Positions 23,191-34,749 of a stretch of DNA of 64,000 nucleotides are shown piece after piece. Each line of letters starts with the position of its first letter. The first letter of the stretch is position 1. Where the stretch lies: assembly GCA_900618425.1 (NCBI GenBank), contig UZAN01039787.1:2695-66694 (forward strand), read 5' to 3'. The translations under genes and the position numbers were made by a program. Source of the DNA: Echinostoma caproni. Lineage: Eukaryota; Platyhelminthes; Trematoda; Plagiorchiida; Echinostomatidae. The notes beneath the pieces were generated by a model. That model saw only the letters and a program-made list of their open reading frames with translations. It had not been told where the DNA came from and searched no databases.

Positions 23191-24170
23191 CGTAGAAACT
23201 TATTAGTAATATGTAAGACGAACAGGGATTGAACCCATTTTGACGAAAGGAAAAGAGATTAAACTTCTATGGTCAATACAGAGAGTACACAATCGAACTC
23301 TGCATACATGCTATTTCAAGCATTCTGACCTGATAAGAAATGGCAATAAGAACACCACTGTTTTCGGTTGATTACCATGGCCTTTAGTATCTCCAACCAA
23401 CCAATTGCCCAGTCTCTAGAACCACAATCTGGAAGGCGCGAGACATCCACCATACAGTCGCTCTGTGCATTTATTTAGGCCTCATCCCCACGTCACCTGT
23501 TCAACTCCACACGGTTTTCTCCACCCTGGGTCAGCCACAACGAATGAATTGCGGTGCTGCTGACTGTTTCTAGGCATACACAATACGTGTCCTCACCAAC
23601 GAAGCAAACCAATCTGAATTCGACGAGCTAGCAGGCATATCCCTGATAAACTCCCAAACACATGATTGCTTACCTCCAAAATACTAACCCGTTCGCTCTA
23701 TCCCACGTGGGCTAAACTAAGTAAACACCGATAATGAAACTAATATACTTGATTTATAGTTGACCTTCCACGCGCAAATTTAGGGTATCGCAATCGTAAA
23801 ACAGAACTAACCGCACATTGGTGCGACCTCGCAGTTTCAACGAAACATCATGTCGGCACCAAATGTGTTTCCGTCCTGCGGACGCTGCTCGAGCCTTGGA
23901 AATGCAGGAGGTTATCTCTTCTGTTGTAGTACAGTCATTTGTCACACAACTACCTAAGTAGGAAAAGTAATCCACCATAACTAATTCCTGGCCATTTAGT
24001 TTCAAAGCGGGAGTAGGCGACACCCAGTCGTGCAGCATCACTTTGCACTGTGAAGATGCAAAGCACATGACGAATGGGGTAACAGAACTTGACAGTCTGT
24101 CAAAAACACTATGCATTCCAACAAACACAATATCATCGACGTACTCCTTTTATTAGATATGCTGAAGTAA
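23190..24170 (-). mobile_element. RTE-like LINE, from YVDD motif to 3' end
   Basis: From 24170 downward on minus: EYVDDIVFVGMHSV (catalytic YVDD), SQCKVMLHDWVSPTPALKL, YFSYLGSCVTNDCTTTEEI, SKARAASAGRKHIWCRHDV. Lower down, WAIGWLEILKAMVINRKQW and then SGQNA mark the C-terminus (about 23400-23330). The 3' UTR and a GCTGTATGATGAG end (about 23150) match the other copies. Decayed. Confidence 0.82.
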
Positions 24171-24388
24171 ACCATATCCATTTCTCAGAATATACTGGAA
24201 GCCCAACTTTTGCTTCACATATAAACGAATAAAAAACAAGAATTGCAAAATACCAAAAGCACTCAGATGTACGAAGTAAATGCTGGCGGCTATATTATGT
24301 TACACTTACGGGTAGTGAGTAACTCCTTTACAAGATTCGTAAACATTGGAGAAGTGCACGTGATTGTAATGATTGCCGCTCCTGACAG

Positions 24389-24718
24389 GCGGTAGCGGAT
24401 CAACAATCTGACGTGGTTATTTCCGCTCGCTCTGTACGCAGTCGTGTTCTTTCCTACTTAACAGTAGCAAAGCACCAATCACACTGTGATAGAATGTGCT
24501 TCTCACTGAGGCAAGCCACCTCTCTCATTGATCACAGTGCTCCTTCAAAGCAGCTCAGTCTCAGTGGCAACGCAAAGGCGCTGCGTACACCCGAAAAAAG
24601 TACAGTTCCGCTTTCAGGCCACGATTTACCCAAAACACTACAGAAGTCAACCGAAACTGTTCGATATGTGTCACGTCTCACATATCAATTTCACCCAATT
24701 CGAAACTTTCAAAGATGG
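24389..24718 (+). CDS. Candidate coding exon, unknown protein
   Basis: Acceptor GCCGCTCCTGACAG ends at 24388 (in-frame TGA lies just upstream at 24383-24385), and a strong donor AGATGG|GTGAGT begins at 24719. Between them lie 110 whole codons, phase 0 at both ends, ending in RNFQRW. The text is Ser/Lys/Thr-rich with SLRQATSLIDH and LRTPEKSTVPLSG; no domain is recognised. The exon-like ends and codon-multiple length make chance less likely, but no homology supports it. It could belong with 25028-25213, whose frame would join in phase. Confidence 0.35.
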
Positions 24719-25027
24719 GTGAGTCGTAGATAGCTGAATGTTAATTTGTTGTTAAAAAAGAGTTAACCGCTTGAGTCATACGGGCGAGAATTTAAAAGCT
24801 ACAAAAACACCTTTTACAGACACAGTATCATCGTGAGGTACAAGAAGGCTTGTAGTAACAGAGTGAGATGGGGAGCAATAAAAACCCGCACCCAGGAATC
24901 AAAGATAATCTTCAGCATTGAATCCTGGTTGCCATAAAGAAGCTAGTATAACTATGTATACCAGTCTTTGATGGAGTAGGGTAGACAGTAAGTAGGATAA
25001 GGGAGTAGTGCATTGCTGTTAGTTCAG

Positions 25028-25213
25028 CCGTGCGTAAACGAATGGCAAGCACTTCTGGAATGGATCACTCCGTATATTTTCACAATAGTAGGTTGCATCC
25101 AGCTGACACTGATACCAATCGGCGTGCTATGCAACATCAGGAGAAAATATGATGGTGTTGATGGTTATGCCGGAGAGCTGGGAGAAATATCAGCGGTTTC
25201 TTGTCATAAATGA
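25028..25213 (+). CDS. Candidate terminal exon with one transmembrane segment
   Basis: Possible acceptor GCTGTTAGTTCAG ends at 25027; the frame is phase 0 and stops with TGA at 25211-25213. It encodes PCVNEWQALLEWITPYIF, a hydrophobic span ending in IPIGVLCNIRRKYDG, and a short polar tail. A Cys just outside one hydrophobic helix followed by a Cys/Arg-rich junction and a short cytoplasmic tail resembles the last helix of tetraspanins, but the identity is weak and no CCG exon was found nearby. Treat as unknown. Confidence 0.3.
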   Translation, partial: PCVNEWQALLEWITPYIFTIVGCIQLTLIPIGVLCNIRRKYDGVDGYAGELGEISAVSCHK

Positions 25214-26330
25214 CTTCAAGGGCTGGCAAGATGCTTACTTCTTGTAATGGTTAGAGAAAATGGCTTTCACACAGCATGTTGCAGGATCTAGAAGATGGGC
25301 AGGTCCACGAAACTCGATAGTCAGTCCATTTTTTACGAGAAACTCGTCAAAGTAGGTCATCCTGAAGTAGAAGAACAATCATGAAATTTTTAGTTTTAGG
25401 TTGATGGTGGAACAATGCAGGAAAAGACCTGTTTTAGGACAGTTTCGTGGATGCATAATTGAGACCGAATCGATGGACCACAAGTGATTTGAACTAGTAC
25501 CCGAATATACTGTTAAAGATGACGGAGTTTAATTAAAGTAGAACTAAGAAGTTTGTGTGTGTCATCAAAAGGCAAGGGGAAACAAGCACAACTATTTTTC
25601 GTGTAAAGCTGCGGTTTATGGAGTATTGACAGTGTTCCGGTGATCCTGAAACCGCTTCGAAACTGCCGGTACACAACAAACGGGGTGACATTATAAAAAC
25701 GGAGCAGATTCGTTCTGAGAACTCCGTGTGCTAAAGTAGCCCGAATCGACAGACTCAGATCAGAATGGTTTAGCTGAATGGTAATCTTCTCCTGTATACC
25801 TACTGGTACTTCTGAACGAAGTTAAAAGACATCTAGATGAAAAGCACACTTTCAGTAACTCGCCATTCAAACTTCTGAAAATACTTAAACTCTGACAGCC
25901 ATCAGCTGTCAAAATGCAAAGAATCAAAATAATAGGAAATGCAATGGATTCGGACACAAATTGTTTTACTGAACCGCATATATAACGTAAAGATGGTTGA
26001 TCATCTCTCTCTGAATCTGGTATAGTCACAAATGAGGTTCCCCAGTGTTTAGTGTAAGGTGTGTTGCTATTCCTAGTATTCAGTAACAGTCTGAAAGGGG
26101 ATATACATAATCCCCGTTTCACGCTCATTTATGAAACTGAAATGACGCAAATAGACCAGTTAAGGGTCTAAATTTTATTTACAGATGATTGATCTAGTGG
26201 TACTTACCATTAAGTTAAAAAAGTTTTGTTGGAAACCAGAGCTGATACAACCTTACTAAATGGATTATTATTGAGATGGATTTTGATAATGTATTGATAA
26301 TTGGTTCTCGAAGCTCGGATGAACTGAACT

Positions 26331-26480
26331 ACATTTCGCCTGTTCCCCGAGCTTGGCAGTTTGCTTGCAAATGATGCAAGGCGAGTCGAAGTGATATCAT
26401 AACACCCGCTGAGGATGTCACATTGGCTGGTGATGAATCGTTTGGAAGCAAATTGCCAAACTCAACAAACAGGCGAAATG
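26331..26480. mobile_element. Penelope-like element terminal fragment with inverted repeat
   Basis: A + stretch (26409-26477) resembles the end of the Penelope-like element at 35804-35873: CTGAGGATGTCAC, then GGTGATGAATCG, GCAAATTGCCAA and AACAGGCGAAAT. Bases 26333-26372 carry the last part of it in reverse (ATTTCGCCTGTTCCCCGAGC). Penelope-like elements often end in such inverted, truncated copies. Confidence 0.5.
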
Positions 26481-26489
26481 GAATTGAGG

Positions 26490-26890
26490 CATGTTGAAAA
26501 TGAAGTATTCATGGGTCTCTGTGACTCAGAACTTTAAACTCACAGCTCGATGCCTGAAGGTGACCAATAGAGTCAGGGGAAGTTGTTCAATCTGTGTGCC
26601 ACGACCACATGTAAAGAGCCTGAAGCTTTTCTCCTTCTGTATAAAGCCGTTTTTCGTGTTGCTCGATTATTGTGTTCCGGTATGAACGCCATACCAAAGG
26701 AGGAATGTAAGATGTTTAAAAAGGTACAGCATCTAGCCACTCGAATAGTTACCGAACAAATGGAGAAAGCTGTGAACACGAGAAAAGGTATTTTGAGCTG
26801 TTCTCGCTGAAACTTAGAAGACTGAGTGGAGACCTGATATAAAGGTCTAAAAGAACGCAACGTAAATCAATTTTGTCCGGTTGCCTTTAC
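26490..26890 (+). mobile_element. CR1-like LINE fragment, C-terminal reverse transcriptase
   Basis: Plus-strand frames give VTQNFKLTARCLKVTNRVRG, then TTCKEPEAFLLLYKAV and KKVQHLATRIVTEQ. These fit the stretch in CR1-type RTs usually read as NFKxxxHCxKAxNKAR, then LYKAxVRPHLEY and LExVQRRATR. Frame changes and stops show decay. This is a different LINE family from the RTE-like copies. Confidence 0.65.
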
Positions 26891-27540
26891 CTGAAACACA
26901 AGTGATAACAATTTTAATTTTAAAAAATCTCTCTAGGTTTGAAGGTTTAGATCAACTCCTCGCGAAGGGTCATGCCTATTTGGAGCAGGTTCCCGGCAGC
27001 ATTGGTCACCGGCAAGAATGTAAACACATTTAATGTCGAAAATCCTCAATGAAAAACGGAAATGAAGATGGACTGTAGATAGTTTCTCCAGTTTTCGGTT
27101 TGGCGTCAAGACCAGATGTGAGTACACTTAAGGTGGTCAGGTCACTGTAGAATAAACCACGGAAGATATAATGGATAGATAGATAGGTTTGCAAAAGAAA
27201 AGGCACTATAGTAGCGTTGGTTGGTTTGTGTCTGAGACGATCTCTCAACTACTGCAACGTTATTTAAGTAGTTAGGGATAAAATTTCGAATTTCAAAAAC
27301 CTTAACGAACTCTCCGAAACGTTGCTCAAACAAGCAGGCAGAGTTGAAAACGACCGATAACTTCGTCGTAAAATTGGAAGAGTCGGAGCTTCAGTATACT
27401 ATATAAGGTTTATTCTTGCACTGCCGGTACGTCAAAGTTATTTCGTTATTGTCTGACGAGCACGCAGTGCGCTAAAATTCACTCCAGAATCGGAAGTCGC
27501 AAGCAAATTCATTTGTGGCATTGATTTTTATTGGGTTCAG

Positions 27541-27786
27541 TGGTGGAACTCTTTCCATATCGGTTTGCATAAGACTCACATGGAACTGTTAGAACTCTCA
27601 TTTCATCAGCCTAATACCCGAGGTAAAAGTAATATCTTATCCCATCCCCAGCTGCTCATTTTGGGGATGAATATCCAGGAAAAAAATGAAGGAGAATTCA
27701 ACAGCTCAAGGCAGATTATGTTGGATAACTATTACCCGGAGAAGTTAATTTGGAGGAATCTACCTGAGGAAGCTCAAGGACCAACG
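27541..27786 (+). CDS. Candidate coding exon, unknown protein
   Basis: Acceptor GATTTTTATTGGGTTCAG ends at 27540 and donor CCAACG|GTAACG begins at 27787. The interval is 82 whole codons, phase 0 on both sides, starting WWNSFHIGLHKTHMELLEL and ending NLPEEAQGPT. Composition is protein-like (mixed Asn, Glu, Leu, Tyr) and no repeat family explains it. No domain recognised. It may share a gene with 24389-24718, which is also phase 0. Confidence 0.35.
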
Positions 27787-28599
27787 GTAACGATAGCTGG
27801 CCAAATGAGACTATGAATAGTTCTACTTGTCATAGATGATTCTGTGAATGGTGGTTTCTTAAGAAGATGATTAGGTAAGATTATTGTTCTAAAAATCCCA
27901 CGGTTGCATGCGTACAGTTTTAAAGTTCTGATCCATGGTTTCGTTGGACGTTAATGAAAAACCAAAATTCCTGTCCTTCTCCATAATCGTCAATCATCTT
28001 GCTTTCTAGCAAGCTACATGAGCTACATGATCAGGAAGGGCTATAGAGGAGAAAAGGAAAATAAACCAGCTTGGCCGAACACGGGGACTACAGAAGTTTG
28101 ATTACAGGATGCCAGATCAATGAACATGCATCCAAAATCGTGTCCCCCAAACTCATCGAAAGCCCTTATCACCGTGATCTTGCAACAGCGGAGGTGGTAT
28201 TCCTACCTACTCAAACTGCACAAGAACAGTTCGCCAAATTTTATCGACTATCACGACTCAAACTCCACACAGGGCACAAAATAACCCGTAACTCCTCTCG
28301 TGAGCCTCTGACTTACATCTAAAGTGTGATCTTATTCATACTGTTTTTTCTACATACTCATTTTTGTTTCTCTTTTTCCTGCTCTATAACATCCAATAAA
28401 CAGCGCTTTGCTTAAAAAAATACATCCTTCCTTCCTAACTTCCACCACAACCGTATCATCCAATCAATGAACACTCAATGAGGCTATGCGTAGTACATAT
28501 GTGGTTACTTAACCCATATATATGCATGTCTGTATATAATATTTAGGCATTTCATTGAATGTATCGATTAGCTTCATGCAGAAATGATGCAAATGACAA

Positions 28600-28866
28600 A
28601 TGATCGTGTTTTATCATTTTGTGCTGTACCATATGCGTTACCCTATGTTACCATATGTGTTATTCAGACTCAAAGCCCATCAGTTCCAAGTTCGAGGGAG
28701 AAAACAGCTAGATAGCTTGACTCTGACCAATCAGTTGACTGCTGGTCAAATGGATAGTGTATTTAAATTTTGGATTTTGGGTCCGGCGGGTCGACTAATT
28801 CTGTTGAATAACAGTGAAGTATTCATACCAATGAACTGGTTTTCAAATAATATTCCACTCGACTGA
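28600..28866 (+). CDS. Candidate coding stretch, unknown
   Basis: An 88-codon + frame from ATG at 28600 to TGA at 28866. The portion after an acceptor-like TATTCAG (ends 28667) reads FQVRGRKQLDSLTLTNQL and then FKFWILGPAGRLILLNNSEV, which looks protein-like. A junction with 27541-27786 at this acceptor would be out of phase, so its place in a gene is unclear. Could be chance. Confidence 0.22.
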   Translation: MIVFYHFVLYHMRYPMLPYVLFRLKAHQFQVRGRKQLDSLTLTNQLTAGQMDSVFKFWILGPAGRLILLNNSEVFIPMNWFSNNIPLD

Positions 28867-28869
28867 CGT

Positions 28870-30990
28870 TCAACCGGTTCTTTTGATTTTCAAAAGAAAG
28901 TTTGGGATAATATAGATGGAAAATGGAGCGATAATTTCTCAAATAAATATATTTACGCAGATGAATGACTAAGACTACTACGAATGCTGTTGTGACGTAC
29001 TACTCAAATTTGTGAGTAGTTTATGCACACCAGTAGCGAGTGTTTGATTCCCATGGCATCCGCGAGTAAATCAAAGGGTCTACTTTGGTAACTACAGACT
29101 ATCAGGATGGCAATAATCGATGAAGAGACTGTCATGAAAATACTAACTAATCATTGCAAATTAGATATTTCGTTCTATGTAATTCTATTTACCTCTACCC
29201 AATGCTGCTCTTCAAATCAGTTGAGTTCATCGTCGCAGCACTGCTTTTGGAATCATAGCACTACTACTACTACTAATACTACTACTACTACTAGTACGTC
29301 TATCGCACCATAATTGGTTAAGGTGACGGTAAATCCATGACATACTCAAACTGCATAACATTTTGCCCAAGCACAATAATCTACGTTTGGAGGTCTCGCT
29401 GAAAAGTAATCAGCTTGAAATACCCTATATTAGTTTCGGGAACAATTCTGAAAGTAAGTTTTAAGCATGAAAAATGCAACCGTGAATAGATATGTTTCAC
29501 TGAAAATGAGTTTGCATCCCAGCTAGAACATGTGTCTATGATAAAACGCAGGGATCGCTCGGTAATGACCGTGATTATTGTTAGTCAGGAAAAAAACAGT
29601 GAAGTTTGAATCAGGACACTGATTGGATTCACCTTGATGCATTGAACGTAATCTTATATTTGCCTATGTCAAATATTCTGCTATGGAATGCGTGGAATGC
29701 GTTTTAGTCTGTATGCGTGGCACTAGTCGATGACACGGTTCAGGAAGTGGAAGAAACGAATCAATTTTATGGCATGCTTCAAATCAGATGTTTAAGCAAC
29801 ACATTCTGCTAATAGCTTGATCACATTATTTCTTACTTACACGTCCTGAAGTGAACTTTCACAATAAATATCGATTCCGCATCAGTTTTTCCTCATTGTC
29901 TCGGTGATAAACCACAAAACTGTCCAACTTGTACGTTAACACCAAACACCAATGAAAATGATCACGAATGGAACAAAGGTGTGCGCGCGCCGTCTACTCA
30001 GAATTATGAAACATTTCAGAAAGTGTGCTTATTATGTGACTCTGTGCGAAGTGTGGATGCTTGGTCGCTCCAGCAGTCTTCACTTCAGCCTATGTGAATT
30101 GGCGCCGCACCTGGCCCGCATTTGACCGGATTACCGAAGTCAGTTGTGAGGTGAGCATCATGATTCCATAGTTCGCACACTCGTTTTCAGCGCTCGTTTT
30201 CTCGGTTCCCTGTTGTTGTTGCTCAAAAGCTCCAGTCAACATGAATAAGCGGTAAACTGCGAAGAAGTAATGCGCCGCAAGATGGACGAACTTTGCAAGG
30301 CTTTCCGTTTTATTTTGGTGCACATTTTGCACACATGATGGTTTACACATTCTTCAGTCTACACACACGCATACACACATAAACCAGTTGGCTGACGGTG
30401 TGTGTAATAGCTTAGAAGTTGTTTGGTTCAACTACTCACTTTACACAGTTGAGTATCAGCATTGCCAATTAGGGATTGACAAAAGTCCTTCCACAGAGTG
30501 CTTCGTATTTGACACGGATCTTAACTGAAAGCCAGTAATCTTAGTTTATATATTGTTCACCTAAAACAAAAAGTTTCTTTAGAAGGAAATTCGGTCAGAC
30601 ACAGGGACATGACACTATTTTAGTCACAGCTTATTCGAAAATCAGTTTTCATGCTCTACCCCTTTATATCTGGTCCGAGCTCATAAGATATGGCTGGTCA
30701 ACGTTAACAATTTGTGACCTTTAAATTCCACTAACTGAGCAATCCGTTGAGGTTGGTGCAATCTGGGTGTCGAAACCTCAAGTAGTGTGAATTCTGTTTC
30801 AAATTGCAGCCACTAATTCAACTTTTGGGAGTATCGCTTGAAAATTACTTTTTTTATTGATTGCTTTATTAAGTGGAATATAAAGCAGTATTTCTTTATG
30901 CGATCAATATCACAAACTCTGTGCTGGGATGTGAACTGGAACGAAAAATACTAAGTATATCTGTCTGTCTGTATCTATACATGTTTCAAA
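28870..30990. other. Unassigned intergenic sequence with ACT microsatellite
   Basis: AT-rich. An imperfect (ACT)n tract lies at about 29260-29295 and short CA tracts near 30360. No gene or element recognised. Confidence 0.5.
29260..29295. repeat. Imperfect (ACT)n microsatellite
   Basis: About eleven ACT units with one AAT interruption. Confidence 0.9.
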
Positions 30991-30994
30991 TACA

Positions 30995-31160
30995 TCTTGG
31001 GTGGTGTTTGGGTGTTAAGGCCGTCGAAATAACCACCCGGGAGGTCCTAAGTTCGAACCTTGCCCCCGCCGCCCATTTTCCTTTTGTGTCTATTTCCCCA
31101 GCTAGCATTTGCATAGACGTGGCCCTCTTCCTGAGAGTGTGTTGTAAATTTTAATAGCCA
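30995..31160 (+). repeat. SINE-B copy (tRNA-derived), divergent
   Basis: Starts GGGTGGTGTTTGGGTGTTAAGG, followed by CACCCGGGAGGTCCTAAGTTCGAACC (a box-B-like TTCGAACC) and CCGCCGCCCATTTTCC. The order matches the SINE-B copy at 50101-50283 but with many changes; the 3' part is poorly conserved. Confidence 0.45.
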
Positions 31161-33460
31161 ATAACCATAAAAGGAAGCGAAAACAGTTGTACGTATTATA
31201 TAATAATTATTTATATTGAAAGCATATTTGTGTTGTCTTGTATTGCAATTGCAACTTTTGTAGGCATGAAGTCTACACTGCAGTTAAAAAGGAACAAGTT
31301 GGAGGGAAGGAGTACAAGTTTGGGTCCCAAAACTTTGAACAGTCCGTGAAAACCCGTTCATTTTAACTAGAATCTGTGCTATAGAGGGTACTGTATAGTT
31401 ATGATACTTGTTTGTTCGAGAGGAAACATAACGATATTGGTATCTAGTTGTCGGATGGAATCAAGAGGAAGTGAAATCTGTGTACGGCGGATGTGTAGGG
31501 TCCATAAGAATTGTATGCTCAATTTTTCACAAGGCATTCCAATGAGGTTTGCACAGGTTAGTTATCAACTCCTCCGGCCGAATTGAAGAGACGCGGCTAA
31601 TGCTGGTCGACCCACGTGGAAACAGTTTTAAGTCTTTCTTTGTGAGATTGGAAAAAACAACAGATGAAAAATAAAGTAAATTTGGAAAACACACTGACAT
31701 TTGAAAAAAAAGATTGTTGAATATGAAACTGACGAAGTTTACGTATATAGGAAGAAAGCGGAGAGATTACGAGAGATAGAGATTGGATGTTTTAGGTTAA
31801 TTGACAAGTAAATAGGAATTAGCCTACAAGTCACTTGGGAAAATCAAAGGACCAACAAAATATATCAATTCTGTTGTTAAAATAATTTGTGAAACTAATT
31901 CACTATTAGATCAGAAATTCATGCTGCTATCAATATGAGAAAATATACGTTCCTTAGGTGAGCTTTTCGACGTATAAGTTGACCGCGCAATGGTGCAGAG
32001 GTTTTGAAATATTCTCTTCTGTGAATGGTCAGGTTGAATAAGGCATAGATGCAAGTTAGAATTTCACGGCGTATTGACTTGAACGCGTCTGTTCCGAACC
32101 GATCAAGTTCCGATAGTCCCCATTGTGTAAGGTCAATCAAGGAATTCTTTTGGGTGTCTGGGTGTGCATTTTGTTACATAATCAAAAACAAGGCACTTGC
32201 TGAAAAGTTCAACCCGTCTGAACAATAACCTTTATTACTGAAGTTGATTTACAAGATGTATCTATGCAGAAACAGAGCCATACGTTGACGGTTATTCAAA
32301 GTTGAATAACTGGAAATCGTCAAACAGCATCGGAAATAAATTAAAAAGTTGTCAGAAATCTGTTACGAAAACACTGTTGAACTGCGCAATGGTTTCTGTT
32401 AGGAGAGGTTAACGTCTCGATGATAGAACGGATACCTTAGATTTGCGGAATCTAGTTTGAATTTTGCTATGCGCAACGTTTCATTTCATTTTCAATGCTA
32501 CCACCGGCTTCAAACTCACTCCCCAAGTTGATCAAACGATCAATTACTTGTGTCTGATTACTCATAATGGCAACTTGTGGTGATTTAACTTTCTGAGAAA
32601 ATCCCAGTCAAGGGGCTTCCAGTTGCATTTTCCAGATACCGAATCACAAGTAGATAGTATCGATCGATTAAAAGCCACGCGGTTTAAACAGAAGCTGTTG
32701 AGCGAGGAGCAAACAAGTAGGCGATTAATTACTAACTGTTTGGCTTATTATCTTTCTTTGCACATGTTATTTAATCCCAATGATTTCCTCCGATAAACTA
32801 GCCCCCGTTTCAGTGGACTTCCTGCTGATTCTCGTTGACGCGCAGCTTTGGAAGACGACAACTAGTGCCATTCGTGATTCGTGTCTACTGTGATTAATGT
32901 AAAATTGCGGGGATATTTATTGAAACAGCAGTTCTAGAATGAAAGAGAGCAACACACCGAATCGACTTAATCGCCGAACGATCCAGTGCGGCTTTTGTTG
33001 TTCGCAAACTACGAGGAAATATAGGAAAATATCGTTTTCTTTAGAACCATCTGTTTGAATCAAGTAACACAACGTGAGCTTACTTTCTATCAACGCAACT
33101 TATAAGTCTGAGCATTATGATGAGAATTGGAATAAATAAGTCAGAAACATGAGTTTGTGCAAACCCATGTTTCGGACTTCTTTATTCACATTTGTGACGG
33201 GAAAACATTGTTTCCAGTTTCTAAAAAGTCGTCTTCCACTATTATAAGAATACAATATATATTGACGGTTATTCAATGTTCATGGCCTGCCATACATGAA
33301 ATAATTTGGTAGTTCAGTGGTAATTAGTGAAAATCAGGGTGAATATTTGGGTAGGGTAGTAGCTTAAATATAATTGATGGAAACCAAATAGGCGAGGAGG
33401 CCATGAAAACACTTATACAAAGGAGAAAAAATAATTACGAATCATGATTTTTAATCTTGA
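31160..33460. other. Unassigned intergenic sequence
   Basis: About 2.3 kb with no frame of coding character and no recognised repeat. Confidence 0.45.
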
Positions 33461-33464
33461 TGTA

Positions 33465-33805
33465 GGACTGACCATTCTTCTCATTTAATCTTCACGCACA
33501 ATCCTCAGTTCATCCGGCCAACCGCAAACTCGAGAAGCACTAGACTCCAGCTTCGCTCGCCTTAGAGCTCATCAGTTGTATATCTCCAGCGTCCCGCCCG
33601 AGCATTGAACTCCAGATCCATTGCATGGAGGGCGTGAGTGTTACCACTGTGTCAAATAGCTCAAATAGTTCATAGGTCGAGCGAGACGGTAAATACGCAC
33701 TATAGATGGGCTCTAGGGCGAGTAAAACGAGTCTATAATGCTTCACGAGTGCACGGTTGACTGGATGAACTTAAGATTGTGCGCGAAGATGAAGTCTGAA
33801 AGATG
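33465..33805. repeat. Fold-back (MITE-like) element
   Basis: Left arm GACTGACCATTCTT ... CTTCACGCACAATCCTCAG, TTCATCCGGCCAACCGC runs inward from about 33468. The right arm, read in reverse complement from 33805, gives GACTAACCATCTTTCAG ... TTCGCGCACAATCTTAAG, TTCATCCAGTCAACCG. Pairing continues with gaps to near the centre (TAGACTC, CTCGCC, AGAGC-CATC). No ORF inside. A related single arm is at 8295-8380. Confidence 0.6.
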
Positions 33806-34749
33806 GTTAGTCCACATAGATATAACCTATCCCTCAACACTACTAGCAACTAAATGTGAAGTGAATGTGGATTATTTAATCAAAAAATATAGAATAAGTT
33901 ATTTCAGATAAGTGGTCACTATTGTTGGAGTATCCCACTGTTCATTCATAAGATAACTGTAGCGGAGAAATAACTGGATTATTTTTTTCAAGCCCTTACA
34001 TCAATACACGAACACTGGGTGGTAGCAAAGGTTAGGATTTACAAAATTCAGTGAGATGAGGGTAGTTGTAATCACTTGATTAAGGTGATAATGCAACATG
34101 ACCATTTAGTTATCGTTGAATTTTTCAAATCATGGTTGATTACGTCATATTGATTGTTCATGGTGGTCTTAGAATGCAGACAATCTGGTTTTGCTAGCAC
34201 AGTTTGGGGTGATGGATCTGAAATGGCTATCAGATCTGGGGGCTCATCGAAGTTTCAGAGACACAATGAGTACGTAATATTTTGTCAGGCTCGAGAAAGT
34301 CAGAAGTGTTATAAATTTTCAGAAGGAATGTTTACGATGGGGTCAATATCTACGGGAGATTTGAAAATATTGAGAACAAAGCAAATCAACCTCATTACAA
34401 GAAACTCAAGAATTTTCAAGAATTATTTCAAATCAATTTTAATCCAGAATTGAGGAAATATGGTGAGGCATATTACAGCGACAATGTCCACTCGTAATTG
34501 ACTAGATAGTACGACGAATAATTTCGTGATATCTGCGAAAATTGTGGCCAAAGGACGGAGTGGGAAGACGTAACTCTATTTCCTTTACTCATTGACTGGG
34601 ATTGACTGAAGAAAAGTTAGAAGTCACATCGGCTAAAGAAAAATCTGTCATCATCGTTCATAAGATCAGTGTACTAGAATTGAAACACAATTTTAAAACG
34701 TGATAACCCCAAACCGGAAATCTACGTTTAATAGCCTCCCTTTACCAGG

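Noticed and set aside
28071..28322. 83-residue plus-strand frame
   Set aside because: Protein-like in part but without splice signals or recognised motif, followed by simple AT/C-rich sequence; not enough to call.
29107..29313. Small plus-strand protein rich in Thr
   Set aside because: The Thr run is just the ACT microsatellite read in frame; the rest has no coding character.
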